Positions 25,892 to 34,554 of a stretch of 64,000 nucleotides of DNA are shown piece by piece. Made by a program: the position numbers and the translations under genes. Each line of letters starts with the position of its first letter. Within the stretch, counting starts at the first letter, position 1. The notes beneath the pieces are model-generated. The model did not search any database. It was not told the origin of the DNA and worked only from the letters and a program-made list of their open reading frames with translations. The stretch spans positions 77,745 through 141,744 of the forward strand of contig NZ_AOLY01000042.1 in NCBI RefSeq assembly GCF_000336635.1. The letters are read 5' to 3'. Origin of the DNA: Haloarcula japonica DSM 6131. GTDB lineage: Archaea; Halobacteriota; Halobacteria; Halobacteriales; Haloarculaceae.

Positions 25892-26779
25892 ATGGCTCGG
25901 CTCGTCTTCTATCATCACCCACAGGCCGAGAATTTCTCACTCAAATATAGCTCGGCATCGGTAGCAGAGATCCGGTCTCAGCAAGAGCAATCCGACGAGT
26001 CGACAAAGCTCATCGGGTACCCCTTCGAAGCTCCGGTCTATGTGCTCTATGAAGGCGATTCAGAGATCGAATCAGCGCAAGATATCGACTTTGATCAGGA
26101 ATGGCTGAGCGATCGTATTCGTGACCTCCCCCGTGCTGGGCAGGTTGTCGCATTCCGATTAGTAGAGTTGCTCGAAGCCGCGGTCGAAGTTCGAGATGAG
26201 GATGAGTTCCGGCTCTACAAGGAGTTCGAACCACAAAAGATCCAGCAGGCACTCGATCACGTCTCCTGGGAAGCACCGCTTCCGACCGTCGCTGGAGAGG
26301 TGATGTCGAATTTGATCCTCCGACATTCCCTCCCGAATGCGAATCATCGAACTGGCATCGCGATGCTGCAGTTCTGTATTGAGAGTGTGGACCCGGATTT
26401 TGAGATGCCACGAACGCACGTCGACGACGATTCCTGGCGAGAGTGGGTCGATCCCTATATCGTCGATTCCAAACGGCTCATTACTGTCCGCCGGAACAAC
26501 CTCCGTTTCAAGCAACTCGAAGACTTGGACGTCGACGTCGTCGAACGGAAAGACGGGATCCAAATCCGATTAGCCGAGTTCGAGCTGGATATGCACTGGA
26601 GAGAAGCCCTCACAGAGTATGCTGGGCAGCACGAATCTCACTGTACGGACTTCGCGCAGGCAGTTCTCGAACGAGCAGGACGGGACGATCTACTTGACCG
26701 TCAAGGACCAACGAAACAAGAGTTCCTCACGTATCTGGAGAACGGACTGGTCGAACGGGACTTCAGAGAAATGTTCTGA
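25892..26779 (+). CDS. Fic/Doc-like protein
   Basis: 295 residues, soluble and acidic. The core motif HSLPNANHRTGIAML (His145 to about 159) matches the Doc-type Fic signature HxFxDxNKRTA with changes: Leu for Phe, Asn for Asp and His for Lys. The catalytic His, the Asn and the Arg-Thr pair are kept, so nucleotide or phosphate transfer to a target protein is possible. The region ALDHVSWEAPLPTVAGEVMSNLILR before the motif fits the helix that precedes it in Fic folds. No classical antitoxin is adjacent. It follows PadR by about 70 bases. Confidence 0.6.
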   Translation: MARLVFYHHPQAENFSLKYSSASVAEIRSQQEQSDESTKLIGYPFEAPVYVLYEGDSEIESAQDIDFDQEWLSDRIRDLPRAGQVVAFRLVELLEAAVEVRDEDEFRLYKEFEPQKIQQALDHVSWEAPLPTVAGEVMSNLILRHSLPNANHRTGIAMLQFCIESVDPDFEMPRTHVDDDSWREWVDPYIVDSKRLITVRRNNLRFKQLEDLDVDVVERKDGIQIRLAEFELDMHWREALTEYAGQHESHCTDFAQAVLERAGRDDLLDRQGPTKQEFLTYLENGLVERDFREMF

Positions 26780-26884
26780 TCAGTCGCGAAGCTCGGCGAC
26801 CGACTGTCCGACCTCGCGAACGTGTTCACTTCGCTCGAGGTCGAGTTCCTCGGCGAGGTAGTCAACTGTCTCTTCGAGGCTCAT
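26780..26884 (-). CDS. 34-residue acidic mini-protein convergent with the Fic-like gene
   Basis: MSLEETVDYLAEELDLERSEHV opens a compact, acidic, helix-forming peptide whose stop codon directly abuts the stop of the Fic-like gene. The composition is typical of halophile coding sequence and resembles ribbon-helix or short helical regulatory peptides. It could be a real mini-protein or a decayed N-terminus of a longer one. Antitoxin function toward the Fic-like protein is speculative. Confidence 0.4.
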   Translation of the reverse strand: MSLEETVDYLAEELDLERSEHVREVGQSVAELRD

Positions 26885-27100
26885 GGTGGAAAGAAGTCCG
26901 TCAAGCGGTATAAACCTAGTGCTGGTGCAACAATGTAGTCCATCAGAGGAAGCGTCTGTGTATACCAAACTACGTATCCCTCGGGAAAACTGTGGAATCG
27001 GTGACTGCATAGCGATACCCACCGAAATCACGCAGTGTCGCCATTTGCTGTCCATCAACCGAACTCAATTGAAAGAAGCTCCGAAGCGATCGGGAGCGTT

Positions 27101-29383
27101 TCAGTCTGCAGGTTGTGCGTCAGTCGCTGGTGTCCCGCTTGGAAGCTCGGGGATGGACAGGTCCACGCGGCGGAGCAGCTGAGCGTTGATCGCGACGATT
27201 ACTGTACTCAACGACATCAGGAGCGCACCCACAGCGGGGGAGAGCAGAATCCCGATCGGTGCCAAGACGCCTGCTGCGAGCGGAATTGCGAACACGTTGT
27301 AGCCGGCCGCCCAGACGATGTTCTCCTGCATCTTCCGGTAGCTCGCCTTACTGAGTTTCACGAGCCGAACGACGTCCATCGGGTTGTTCTGGACGAGGAT
27401 GACGTCGGCCGACTGGACGGCGACGTCGGTGCCGCTCCCGATCGCGATACCGACGTCGGCCCGCGTCAGCGCCGGCGCGTCGTTCACCCCGTCGCCGACC
27501 ATCCCGACGAGCTTGCCCTGGTCCTGAAGCTCCTGAACTTTCTCGTCCTTGTCTTCGGGGAGGACCTCCGCGAACACCGTGTCGATGCCCAGTTCGTCGG
27601 CGACAGCGTTGGCGACATCCTGGGAGTCCCCAGTCAACATCGCCACCTCGATGCCCAGATCGTGGAGGGTATCGACGACACGAAAACTCTCCTCACGGAT
27701 TACGTCAGCCATCGCGAACGCGGCAATCAGCTCGCCTTCACGAACAAGGTATACCACCGTCTGAGCGTTCTGTCCCGCCTCGTCAGCGAAGCGGCGGAGA
27801 TGGTCGGGTATCTCGCTATCGAGTTGGGTTAACAGGTTTGGCCCGCCGACGTACACCTCATTTCCGTCGACGTTCGCACGGACGCCCCGGCCTTTGATCG
27901 CCTCGAAGTCGGTCGCGTCAGGTGCGGTGAGGTCCTGCTCGTCGGCGGCCTCGCGTATGGCTCGCGCGATCATGTGTTCGGAATCGCTTTCGACGGCTGC
28001 TGCCAGCGCGAGAGCGTCGTCCTCTTCCACGCCCTCGACGGTCGCCATGTCGACGACGCCGTGTTCGCCTTCGGTGAGCGTCCCCGTCTTGTCGAAGATG
28101 ATGGCGTCCAGGTTCCGCGCCTCCTCCATCGCGATACGGTCCCGGACCAGCATCCCGTTGCGAGCCGCCAATGACGTGTTGATTGCGACCACTAGGGGGA
28201 TGGCGAGCCCGAGTGCGTGCGGGCAGGCGATGACGAGCACTGTGACGACGCGCTCGATGACCGTTGCGTCGAATGAGACCGCGAGCGTCCACGCGATTGC
28301 TGTCACGACTGCCGCCGCGAGGGCGACGTAGAACAGCCAGCCTGCCGCTCTGTCGGCCAGTACCTGTGTCTTGGATTTGCTCTGCTGGGCTTCCTCGACG
28401 AGGCGCATGATTCCCGCGAGCGTCGTCTCCTCGCCCGTCGCACCGACGCGCACGCGGAGGCTGCCGTCGCCGTTGATCGTCCCACCGATGACCTCGTCGC
28501 CGGGGTCTTTCGAGACCGGTTTCGATTCGCCCGTGATCATGGACTCGTTGACGTCGGAGTCTCCCTCTTCGACGACGCCGTCAGCAGGGACACTCGCACC
28601 CGGCCGGACGAGTACGAGGTCGCCCTCGGAGAGTTCACTCACCGGGACCTCCTCAGTGTCGCCGCCGTCGGTAATCCGCTCGGCGGTGTCCGGCATCAGC
28701 TTCGCCAGTTCGTCGACCGCACTCGAGGCCCGTCGCACCGACCGCATCTCGATCCAGTGCCCCAGCAGCATAATGTCGATCAGGGTGACGAGTTCCCAGA
28801 AGAACGCCGACTGCGTCGGGAAGACCACGCTCGCGAGGCTGTAGACGAACGCGACGGTGATCGCCATCGAGATGAGCGTCATCATCCCCGGCGACCGATC
28901 TTTCAGTTCCGGTACCGCCATCTGGAGGAACGGCATCCCACCGTACGCGAAGACGATGACCGCGAAGACGGGGTTGATCCACTCGCTGCCCGGGAACGCG
29001 GGGACGGAGAACCCGAGCCACTCCTGCAGCATTTCGCTGTATAGCAGGACTGGGATCGACAGGAGCGTCGAGACGAAGAAGCGCCGGCGGAACATCTGCT
29101 CGTGGCCCTCGTGCATCCCGCCATGCCCCTCACCGTGGCTCTCATGGGAACCGTGGTCGTGTCCTTCGCCCTCGTGTCCAGCGTGCTCGTGCTGCTCGTC
29201 GAGCACTGTCTCACTCTCCGCAGCAGGGTGTGCCTCTTCTTCCAGTAGCTCCTGTTCTACCCGCTGCTCGTCCGACTCGGCGTCCGATTCATCCTGCTCG
29301 CCGTGTTCGTGCTGGTGACTGCTGTCGTCCTGCTGGTGTTCCCCTCCAGGGGGATTCTCATTTGTATCTTTGTGGTCGTCCAT
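27101..29383 (-). CDS. copB: P1B-3 copper-transporting ATPase (CopB-like, CPH motif)
   Basis: 760 residues. The first 100 are rich in His, Glu and Gly ([19 protein letters not shown]) and replace an HMA domain. The membrane metal site is CPH at 387-389, the phosphorylation site DKTGT at about 431, and the final helices contain YNVFAIPLA and [17 protein letters not shown], the P1B-3 signature. The N-domain has SEHM in place of SEHP. CopB pumps export copper (Cu(I) or Cu(II)) and sometimes silver. A CopZ-like chaperone gene lies upstream on the same strand, 131 bases away. Confidence 0.92.
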   Translation of the reverse strand: MDDHKDTNENPPGGEHQQDDSSHQHEHGEQDESDAESDEQRVEQELLEEEAHPAAESETVLDEQHEHAGHEGEGHDHGSHESHGEGHGGMHEGHEQMFRRRFFVSTLLSIPVLLYSEMLQEWLGFSVPAFPGSEWINPVFAVIVFAYGGMPFLQMAVPELKDRSPGMMTLISMAITVAFVYSLASVVFPTQSAFFWELVTLIDIMLLGHWIEMRSVRRASSAVDELAKLMPDTAERITDGGDTEEVPVSELSEGDLVLVRPGASVPADGVVEEGDSDVNESMITGESKPVSKDPGDEVIGGTINGDGSLRVRVGATGEETTLAGIMRLVEEAQQSKSKTQVLADRAAGWLFYVALAAAVVTAIAWTLAVSFDATVIERVVTVLVIACPHALGLAIPLVVAINTSLAARNGMLVRDRIAMEEARNLDAIIFDKTGTLTEGEHGVVDMATVEGVEEDDALALAAAVESDSEHMIARAIREAADEQDLTAPDATDFEAIKGRGVRANVDGNEVYVGGPNLLTQLDSEIPDHLRRFADEAGQNAQTVVYLVREGELIAAFAMADVIREESFRVVDTLHDLGIEVAMLTGDSQDVANAVADELGIDTVFAEVLPEDKDEKVQELQDQGKLVGMVGDGVNDAPALTRADVGIAIGSGTDVAVQSADVILVQNNPMDVVRLVKLSKASYRKMQENIVWAAGYNVFAIPLAAGVLAPIGILLSPAVGALLMSLSTVIVAINAQLLRRVDLSIPELPSGTPATDAQPAD

Positions 29384-29514
29384 AGCCCATATTCTCTGTA
29401 GAGGTGGATCCGCTGGCCCCCTGAATCTTCCCCACTGAACTGTACAGCAGGACCAGCGTAGCGAAGCTTCAAAGACAACGGTTGGCCGTTGTCTCGGAGT
29501 GGTCCGCGCGATTC

Positions 29515-29712
29515 TCAGGCGTAAGCGGTGTACCCGGCGTCTTCGACGGCCTCCACGAGAGCTGTGACATTTGCCTCACCATCGACGCTCGCCTGTTCGC
29601 TCTCCCTGTCGACGGTCACGTCAGTCACGCCGGATACCTCTTCGAGGGCCTCTTCGACCGTCTGCTCACAGTGACCGCACGTCATGCCTTCCACGATGAT
29701 CGTCGTCGTCAT
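29515..29712 (-). CDS. copZ: CopZ-like copper chaperone (HMA), copy 1
   Basis: 65 residues from the ATG at 29712 ([15 protein letters not shown]). It is a complete single HMA domain with ligands Cys12 and Cys15. It would carry Cu(I) to the downstream CopB or to CopA. It is closely similar to the second CopZ at 37410 (shared [20 protein letters not shown]). The operator-like motif CTTTGAATCTAAAG lies 72 bases upstream of its start. Confidence 0.9.
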   Translation of the reverse strand: MTTTIIVEGMTCGHCEQTVEEALEEVSGVTDVTVDRESEQASVDGEANVTALVEAVEDAGYTAYA

Positions 29713-29782
29713 ACAGGGATACACACGGCCTCCTCTCTTTAGCGGATTTCCCCTTCGATCATACTGATATCGTGGGGCTCAA

Positions 29783-29798
29783 ACTTTAGATTCAAAGT
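29783..29798 (-). promoter_or_regulatory. Candidate copper operator upstream of copZ copy 1
   Basis: The plus strand reads ACTTTAGATTCAAAGT; in the copZ direction it is ACTTTGAATCTAAAGT, an imperfect palindrome with ACTTT/AAAGT arms. It matches CTTTGGAATCTAAAT upstream of copA, and the distances to the start codons are nearly equal (about 72 and 75 bases). Confidence 0.5.
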
Positions 29799-29858
29799 GA
29801 TACCTGCGGCCGTAACGAACTAGACATCGGATGCGCCAGGTGTCAATAGCGAGGTGGC

Positions 29859-30254
29859 TCAAGTATCGTTGTGACGCTCTCTGTACGTCTTCGCCGCTAA
29901 AAAGACATAGAGTGCGCCGATAGCCCGAATGCCCAAGCGGAATCGCTCGTTCCATTCTATCGACTCTGGACGCTCGTACAGGAACGCGGTGGCAAATCTC
30001 TGATACAGGTCGGGAAATAAGAGGACTATCGCACCGAACACGCCGGTAAGATTCATCAGCAATGCGTATGCTCGCCCGTTAAAGAGTGAAAGCGCAGCTA
30101 TCAGAACACCCTCCGACCGGACTGCTGGACGTATCCACCCTCTCACTGTTCCCTCGTCTGGATTCGAAATGGCGAGTTTCTCGAAGAGCTCGACGATTTC
30201 GTCCGGGAACAGCGCTGAGATAGCGCCGAGGACACCGACGAGTGTTCGAATCAT
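29859..30254 (-). CDS. Small membrane protein, hypothetical
   Basis: 131 residues from the ATG at 30254 (MIRTLVGVLGAISALFP). Two to three weakly hydrophobic helices carry two copies of a LFPD element (ALFPDEIVELFEKLAI and LLFPDLYQRFATAFLYE), which suggests an internal duplication of a short helical unit. It ends with RAIGALYVFLAAKTYRERH. No family or function is recognised. Confidence 0.5.
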   Translation of the reverse strand: MIRTLVGVLGAISALFPDEIVELFEKLAISNPDEGTVRGWIRPAVRSEGVLIAALSLFNGRAYALLMNLTGVFGAIVLLFPDLYQRFATAFLYERPESIEWNERFRLGIRAIGALYVFLAAKTYRERHNDT

Positions 30255-30391
30255 ACGATATGGTACGACCGATATGGATATAACTCCCACTGCGACGCTA
30301 CACTATCGAGAACGAGGGGAGTCCGAACAGTAGCGGCTTCGAACCGGGCACGACGCGCAGAGGCCGCTTGTCGAATGGGCGTCCTGAATCC

Positions 30392-30667
30392 TTATGGATT
30401 CGGGGCATACAGGGCGTAGAGGATAGACAGCATCCCGGCTGCGGTGACGAGTGCTGCGACGAATCCTGCTTCGAAGATCGACACCTGGAGGAGTTCGAAG
30501 AGGACGCCTTCAAGGAGGCCGCCAAGCCCGACCAATGCGAAGCCGGCGGCGACGTACAGGAGTAACTGCGTGTGATGTCGTTGGTACCCGCGATAGGCCT
30601 GATATGCGATGACCAGTGCTAACGCGGTCGTGAACAGTTTGCCGATGACGAATAGCGTGTGGTCCAT
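30392..30667 (-). CDS. Three-helix membrane protein, DUF7521-like (copy 2)
   Basis: 91 residues with three hydrophobic helices and the same layout as the protein at 12032: a Lys/Arg-rich turn after helix one (YQAYRGYQRHHTQLLLYVAAGFALVGLGG) and a final SILYALYAPN segment. It starts three bases after the stop of the HTH gene at 30671, so the two are surely co-transcribed. Confidence 0.65.
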   Translation of the reverse strand: MDHTLFVIGKLFTTALALVIAYQAYRGYQRHHTQLLLYVAAGFALVGLGGLLEGVLFELLQVSIFEAGFVAALVTAAGMLSILYALYAPNP

Positions 30668-30670
30668 GAT

Positions 30671-31021
30671 TCAGTCTCCCCGCATTTCCTCGAAGATGGT
30701 CGTAATCCGGTCGGCGGGGTCAGGCCGGATGTCGATGTTGACGTCGAAGCCCTCCGCCTGCAGGAGGATTTCGATGCGTTCGAGGCGCGCCTCATACTCG
30801 CTGTAGTGTCGTCCCCCGGGGTCGACGTGCGTATACTCCTCGAGGAGGCCCTGCTCGACGAGGCGGGTGACACGGCGTGAGACGGTCGGGCGTGACATGT
30901 CACATTCCTCGCTGAGTTCCTTCGCAGACAGTCGGTCGGTCTTCGTCGCCACGAGGATGTCGCGAGCGTACTCGTCGTTGAGTGTAGCGAAGATTTCCGA
31001 CGGGTCGGACTCCTCGGTCAC
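30671..31021 (-). CDS. Winged-helix (ArsR-like) regulator, partner of DUF7521-like protein
   Basis: 116 residues. The fold is DEYARDILVATKTDRLSAKELSEECDMSRPTVSRRVTRLVEQGLLEEYTHVDPGGRHYSEYEARLERIEI, a helix-turn-helix with a wing containing DPGGRHY, as in the 12307 protein (NPGGGRVTYY). The C-terminal region (GFDVNIDIRPDPADRITTIFEEMRGD) mirrors the other copy's IWSMMGDEV end. It reads divergently from the DoxX gene at 31136 and may control it. Confidence 0.75.
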   Translation of the reverse strand: MTEESDPSEIFATLNDEYARDILVATKTDRLSAKELSEECDMSRPTVSRRVTRLVEQGLLEEYTHVDPGGRHYSEYEARLERIEILLQAEGFDVNIDIRPDPADRITTIFEEMRGD

Positions 31022-31135
31022 ACGTCTCTACTCGCGACAGGAGCGTAATATAGCCCGCCGATTTTCTGACTCAGAACGCCGGCTCGCTACTATATCGTCT
31101 CTGCCTCCGTACTGATAGTTGAAGGTGCAATAACT

Positions 31136-31696
31136 ATGTCCACACTTGACTCCGGCATGAACCAGCTCGAGAGCAGAGTCGGCGGCCTGACCGTCGGCGG
31201 GAAAGTTCACAGTCTCAGTGCGTGGTTCGTGCTCGCGCTCCGTCTCATGATGGGGTACGCGTTCGCGTACTCTGGGTTCACGAAGATCACCGGCGAGTTC
31301 GGCGCTGGCGGCTACCTGTCGAACGTCGCGGCGACCAACGGGAACCCGCTCGCGGGCCTGTTCGCGTGGATGGGCTCGACGCCGTGGTTCGTCGAATTCG
31401 CCAACGTCGCTGTCCCGTGGGGCGAGCTGTTCATCGGACTGGGCCTGCTCGTCGGCGCGTTCGTCCGCCTCGCGGCGTTCTTCGGCGCGCTCATGATGCT
31501 CATGTTCTACTTCGGCAACTGGGACATGGGCCACGGGTTCATCAACGGGGACTTCGCGTACATGCTCGTGTTCCTCGCGGTCGCCGCGTTCGCCGCGGGC
31601 CGCATCCTCGGGCTCGACCAGTACATCGAACAGTACGAGATCGGTGGAGAAGCGCTCGTCGAGCGCTACCCCGCCCTCGAATACATCCTCGGCTAA
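31136..31696 (+). CDS. DoxX-family membrane protein (copy 1)
   Basis: 186 residues, four helices. The family pattern is clear: LALRLMMGYAFAYSGFTKITGEFGAGGYL, FANVAVPWGELFIGLGLLVGAFVRLAAFFGALMMLMFYFGNW and a final AGRILGLDQYIE. DoxX-like proteins are membrane subunits associated with quinone-linked redox systems, but this subgroup has no proven activity. It is followed by a SHOCT membrane protein and a decayed UspA. A paralogue is at 43797. Confidence 0.82.
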   Translation: MSTLDSGMNQLESRVGGLTVGGKVHSLSAWFVLALRLMMGYAFAYSGFTKITGEFGAGGYLSNVAATNGNPLAGLFAWMGSTPWFVEFANVAVPWGELFIGLGLLVGAFVRLAAFFGALMMLMFYFGNWDMGHGFINGDFAYMLVFLAVAAFAAGRILGLDQYIEQYEIGGEALVERYPALEYILG

Positions 31697-31726
31697 CCAC
31701 GCCGAACTCTCTTCAGGAGTACAATA

Positions 31727-32125
31727 ATGCAAAATCCAATTCAATCACGCGGGATTCGTTCTCTGGGACTCATCGTCATCGGAGCACTGACGCTAGCCGT
31801 CATCATTGGAATGACCCTGACGCATGCTGCTGTTCCAGATACAGTTATGTGGGACTGGCATGACGGGATGTGGAATGATGGTCACATGGCCGGGTGGGGA
31901 ATATGGAGCTGGGGGATAATGTTGATCGGTTTGCTGTGGATGGCACTTCTAATCGCCCTCCCCGTCTACATCGTCTACTGGCTGACAACGCGGTCGTCAT
32001 CGGACGGCCCCACCGAGGATAGCGCACTCGCTGTCCTCCAGGAACGGTACGCTCGTGGCGAAATCGACGACGAGGAGTTCGAACGCCGGCGTGCTCGACT
32101 CACGCCTGACGGCGGCCGTTACTGA
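31727..32125 (+). CDS. Membrane protein with C-terminal SHOCT domain
   Basis: 132 residues. Helix one spans about 14-32; a Trp/Met/His-rich exposed loop (MWDWHDGMWNDGHMAGWGIWSW) leads to helix two. The C-terminal SHOCT segment is LAVLQERYARGEIDDEEFERRRARL. SHOCT helices are short C-terminal oligomerisation motifs. The Met and His residues in the loop could bind copper on the outer face. Three other SHOCT proteins lie at 51907, 53105 and 53974. It starts 30 bases after DoxX. Confidence 0.75.
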   Translation: MQNPIQSRGIRSLGLIVIGALTLAVIIGMTLTHAAVPDTVMWDWHDGMWNDGHMAGWGIWSWGIMLIGLLWMALLIALPVYIVYWLTTRSSSDGPTEDSALAVLQERYARGEIDDEEFERRRARLTPDGGRY

Positions 32126-32136
32126 CTGTTCTTCCG

Positions 32137-32395
32137 CTACTCGTCGACTTCCGTCTTCACGACGGTTGCTGGGCGGGTCGTCAATCGCAGGACGCGGTCG
32201 GTTACGCTTCTAAGCAAAGCCCGGTATTCTTCCGGTCGGTGTTTCGTCCGAGCACAAGTAGATCCATATCTTCGGCGTCAGCATACTGTACAATCACCTC
32301 TGCCAGTCGGCTGGCCTCTGCTACCGCGATTGCGTGAGATTCAGCCTCCTCAAAAGCAACGCCCCGTCAGTTGAGAGCAAAATCTTGTCGTACAT
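32137..32395 (-). pseudogene. UspA-family universal stress protein, decayed
   Basis: On the minus strand the ATG at 32395 opens MYDKILLSTDGA, the normal Usp start. A deletion then joins to EAESHAIAVAEASRLAEVI, which continues through DMDLLVLGRNTDRKNTG. A further frameshift is needed to recover the normal C-terminus LRSVTDRVLRLTTRPATVV before the stop. The gene is about half the usual 140 residues. It sits beyond the DoxX-SHOCT pair; the second DoxX locus has an intact tandem Usp. Confidence 0.75.
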
Positions 32396-32592
32396 CCTCT
32401 TTCCCCGGAGAAACTAACTCATAATAACCATCGCTCTTGGATAGTGGCGTAGCTGGTAACACCTTTTGTAACTTCACAAAGTTTGGAGATTATCGTCTCT
32501 CAGGGTTGAAGAGTCGAGGGTTTGGCTCTGTTTAAATCCTTCTCTTCAGACTCATACTCGTCCGAAACAGCTGGTCGCTGAAAAGTGCAAAC

Positions 32593-32991
32593 CTAACATT
32601 GCTGCATGGATTTCGGCCAGTACTCTACACTTCCATTGTTGAGTAACGAGAATCGAACTCCGACGCAGTTCTCGTCGCCGTCAACGAACTCGGCTATATC
32701 GACCTCACGGGTTTCGCCATCCATCATGGTCCGGACGACGTAGTGACCTGGCTCATCGACAGGGTCCTCCACGTTGATGTTTGCAGTATCCGACGTCGCT
32801 CCCAACTGGTACGTTTCGGAAAACACCGACTTACCGTCCTCTTCGACGACCACGTCAACTTCGTACTCTTCCTCACGGTCGTTCTGTAACCAAATCCATG
32901 CGAGCTGTGGTTGTGGCCGGTTCTCGCCAATTTCGAGACAGCCGCCGAACAGCGAAGTCACACCGAGTAAGAGAAGGGCACGCCGCTTCAT
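32593..32991 (-). CDS. Small exported lipoprotein, hypothetical
   Basis: 132 residues. MKRRALLLLGVTSLFGGC ends in a lipobox with Cys18. The mature part is a predicted beta-rich domain (EYEVDVVVEEDGKSVFSETYQLG, HYVVRTMMDGETREVDIAEF) with two further Cys (one in NCVGVRF, one at the C-terminus) that could form a disulfide. It resembles a common haloarchaeal class of surface lipoproteins with an Ig-like fold. No function can be assigned. Confidence 0.6.
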   Translation of the reverse strand: MKRRALLLLGVTSLFGGCLEIGENRPQPQLAWIWLQNDREEEYEVDVVVEEDGKSVFSETYQLGATSDTANINVEDPVDEPGHYVVRTMMDGETREVDIAEFVDGDENCVGVRFSLLNNGSVEYWPKSMQQC

Positions 32992-33179
32992 GTGGGTGCT
33001 ATCCCGGTTGGAGTGTCATAGTGATTCGGATACTCAACCGGCTATACACCTATGTATACTACCTATCCTGAACGATTTGCGGGTGATGATTGTAGATCTG
33101 AACGACCGAGTCAGCGGTAAGACCGCGTCTGCAATCCGAGTGGTGGTAACTGATTCTCGATCAGTGGAGGGCCGGTCCG

Positions 33180-33767
33180 TCACTTATCACTGAGATGTGG
33201 ATACACTAACTGGAGTTCGCCATCCAGCGTGTAGTCACTACTGAGAGTGCCGCCACCCGAGAGTTCGATGGTTGTGTGGATATTGAGGCGTGTAGCCGTT
33301 TCTGACCCCGGAATTACGATGAGATTGAGTGTGCTGATGGTTTCGTCTGCGAGGTCGTCTAAATCGGTGATCTCGATGATCGTTCCGAGCGCTTGATCAG
33401 GCGTATAGAGTGCTACCGATGGTGGTGGAGAGCTATCCCCTTCCACTGGCGAGACGACGGCGACCTCTGCGGGGGATTCCATTGCTGTTTCGGGCATCCA
33501 AACTCTCAGTTTGATCGATTCCACGTTCGTCCCGCCCCGGTGCCATATCTCGGTCGATAGATCGATACGTCCGGATGTCACGCTTCCATCGACACTTAAG
33601 TGACCGACCTCCTCGTCGTTCTCTGTGAAAATGAGAGCCTTCCTCCCGCTAGATTCCGTATTTACAGTCGGTTCAGAGAGTGTTTTGCTACCCGAAATTG
33701 TACTACATCCTGCTGTTGCGGCGACGCCAGCAGCACATACAGATGCAAGGTACGTCCGTCGGTTCAC
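33180..33767 (-). CDS. Tat-exported lipoprotein, hypothetical
   Basis: 195 residues. The N-terminus NRRTYLASVCAAGVAATAGC has a twin-arginine and a lipobox at Cys20. The mature region is beta-rich (GRKALIFTENDEEVGHLSVDGSVTSG, IKLRVWMPETA) and contains no further Cys. It is flanked by another lipoprotein at 32593 and a CBS protein at 33986, with no shared operon. Probably a cell-surface protein of a haloarchaeal family I cannot name. Confidence 0.6.
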   Translation of the reverse strand: MNRRTYLASVCAAGVAATAGCSTISGSKTLSEPTVNTESSGRKALIFTENDEEVGHLSVDGSVTSGRIDLSTEIWHRGGTNVESIKLRVWMPETAMESPAEVAVVSPVEGDSSPPPSVALYTPDQALGTIIEITDLDDLADETISTLNLIVIPGSETATRLNIHTTIELSGGGTLSSDYTLDGELQLVYPHLSDK

Positions 33768-33985
33768 GTGGGGAAAGAGGTTTCCAGTTCATAATGTCGT
33801 GAGGAACGCTCAAACCCGTATTTGGGTCTCGATCGCTCTCACATCTGGATCGATACCTGCATTACCTGTACTGATCGATTGAGGGTACAAAACTATCAAA
33901 TACTGAGGATTTCAACAGAGCCGGGGATTTCTATGACGACCAGCTGATGCTAAGCTATTTCCTGTTATGAATCGTACTGATTAGC

Positions 33986-34486
33986 ATGGGTACCAGACCA
34001 ACTGACCTCCGGATGGACATTGGGCGGATTGCTGACGAGTCGGTCGCCCGTGTCACGCCTGACGCCACGGTTGCCGAGATCGCTCACACGATGATCTCCC
34101 AATCGCGGTGTGCCAGGTACGTGGTCGTCGAAGAATCCGATCAGATCTCTGGTATCATCACCGATCGAGACCTGATTGCTAACCTGCTCACCGAGGAAAG
34201 CGAGTTAAGTGTGCTCACAGCCGAGACGAGTGGAGACGACGTACGAGCTGCTGACGTGATGACGCGTGACCCACTTACTGTGCCAGCAGATGCTGAGATT
34301 CCAAAAGTCCTGAGACAAATGAACGAAGCGGGTGCTCGACACGTCCCGGTTGTTGAAGACGGGAGCGTTATCGGGATGATCACTCTGGACGATTTAATTA
34401 CGCATGTTGCTGGTGAGAGCGCACACGTTTCAGCTCAGATGGATAACGTAGCGGGCATCATCCGAACAGAGTCTACGCACGATTGA
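33986..34486 (+). CDS. Two-CBS-domain protein
   Basis: 166 residues, soluble. Two CBS motifs are visible: DESVARVTPDATVAEIAHTMISQSRCARYVVVEESDQISGIITDRDL and AADVMTRDPLTVPADAEIPKVLRQMNEAGARHVPVVEDGSVIGMITLDDLI. Such pairs bind adenosyl nucleotides and regulate partners or act alone in stress responses. It is convergent with aconitase and has no fused effector domain. Confidence 0.88.
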   Translation: MGTRPTDLRMDIGRIADESVARVTPDATVAEIAHTMISQSRCARYVVVEESDQISGIITDRDLIANLLTEESELSVLTAETSGDDVRAADVMTRDPLTVPADAEIPKVLRQMNEAGARHVPVVEDGSVIGMITLDDLITHVAGESAHVSAQMDNVAGIIRTESTHD

Positions 34487-34554
34487 AACGCTAATTTGGA
34501 CTCAAAGTTTTTCGTGTTGCTTGTGCTTCCAGAAATAGAGTCAGTTGAGAGAGA

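Noticed and set aside
27035..27832. 265-residue plus frame inside copB
   Set aside because: It mirrors the CopB sequence, with typical shadow composition (many Asp, Arg, His), and has no motif.
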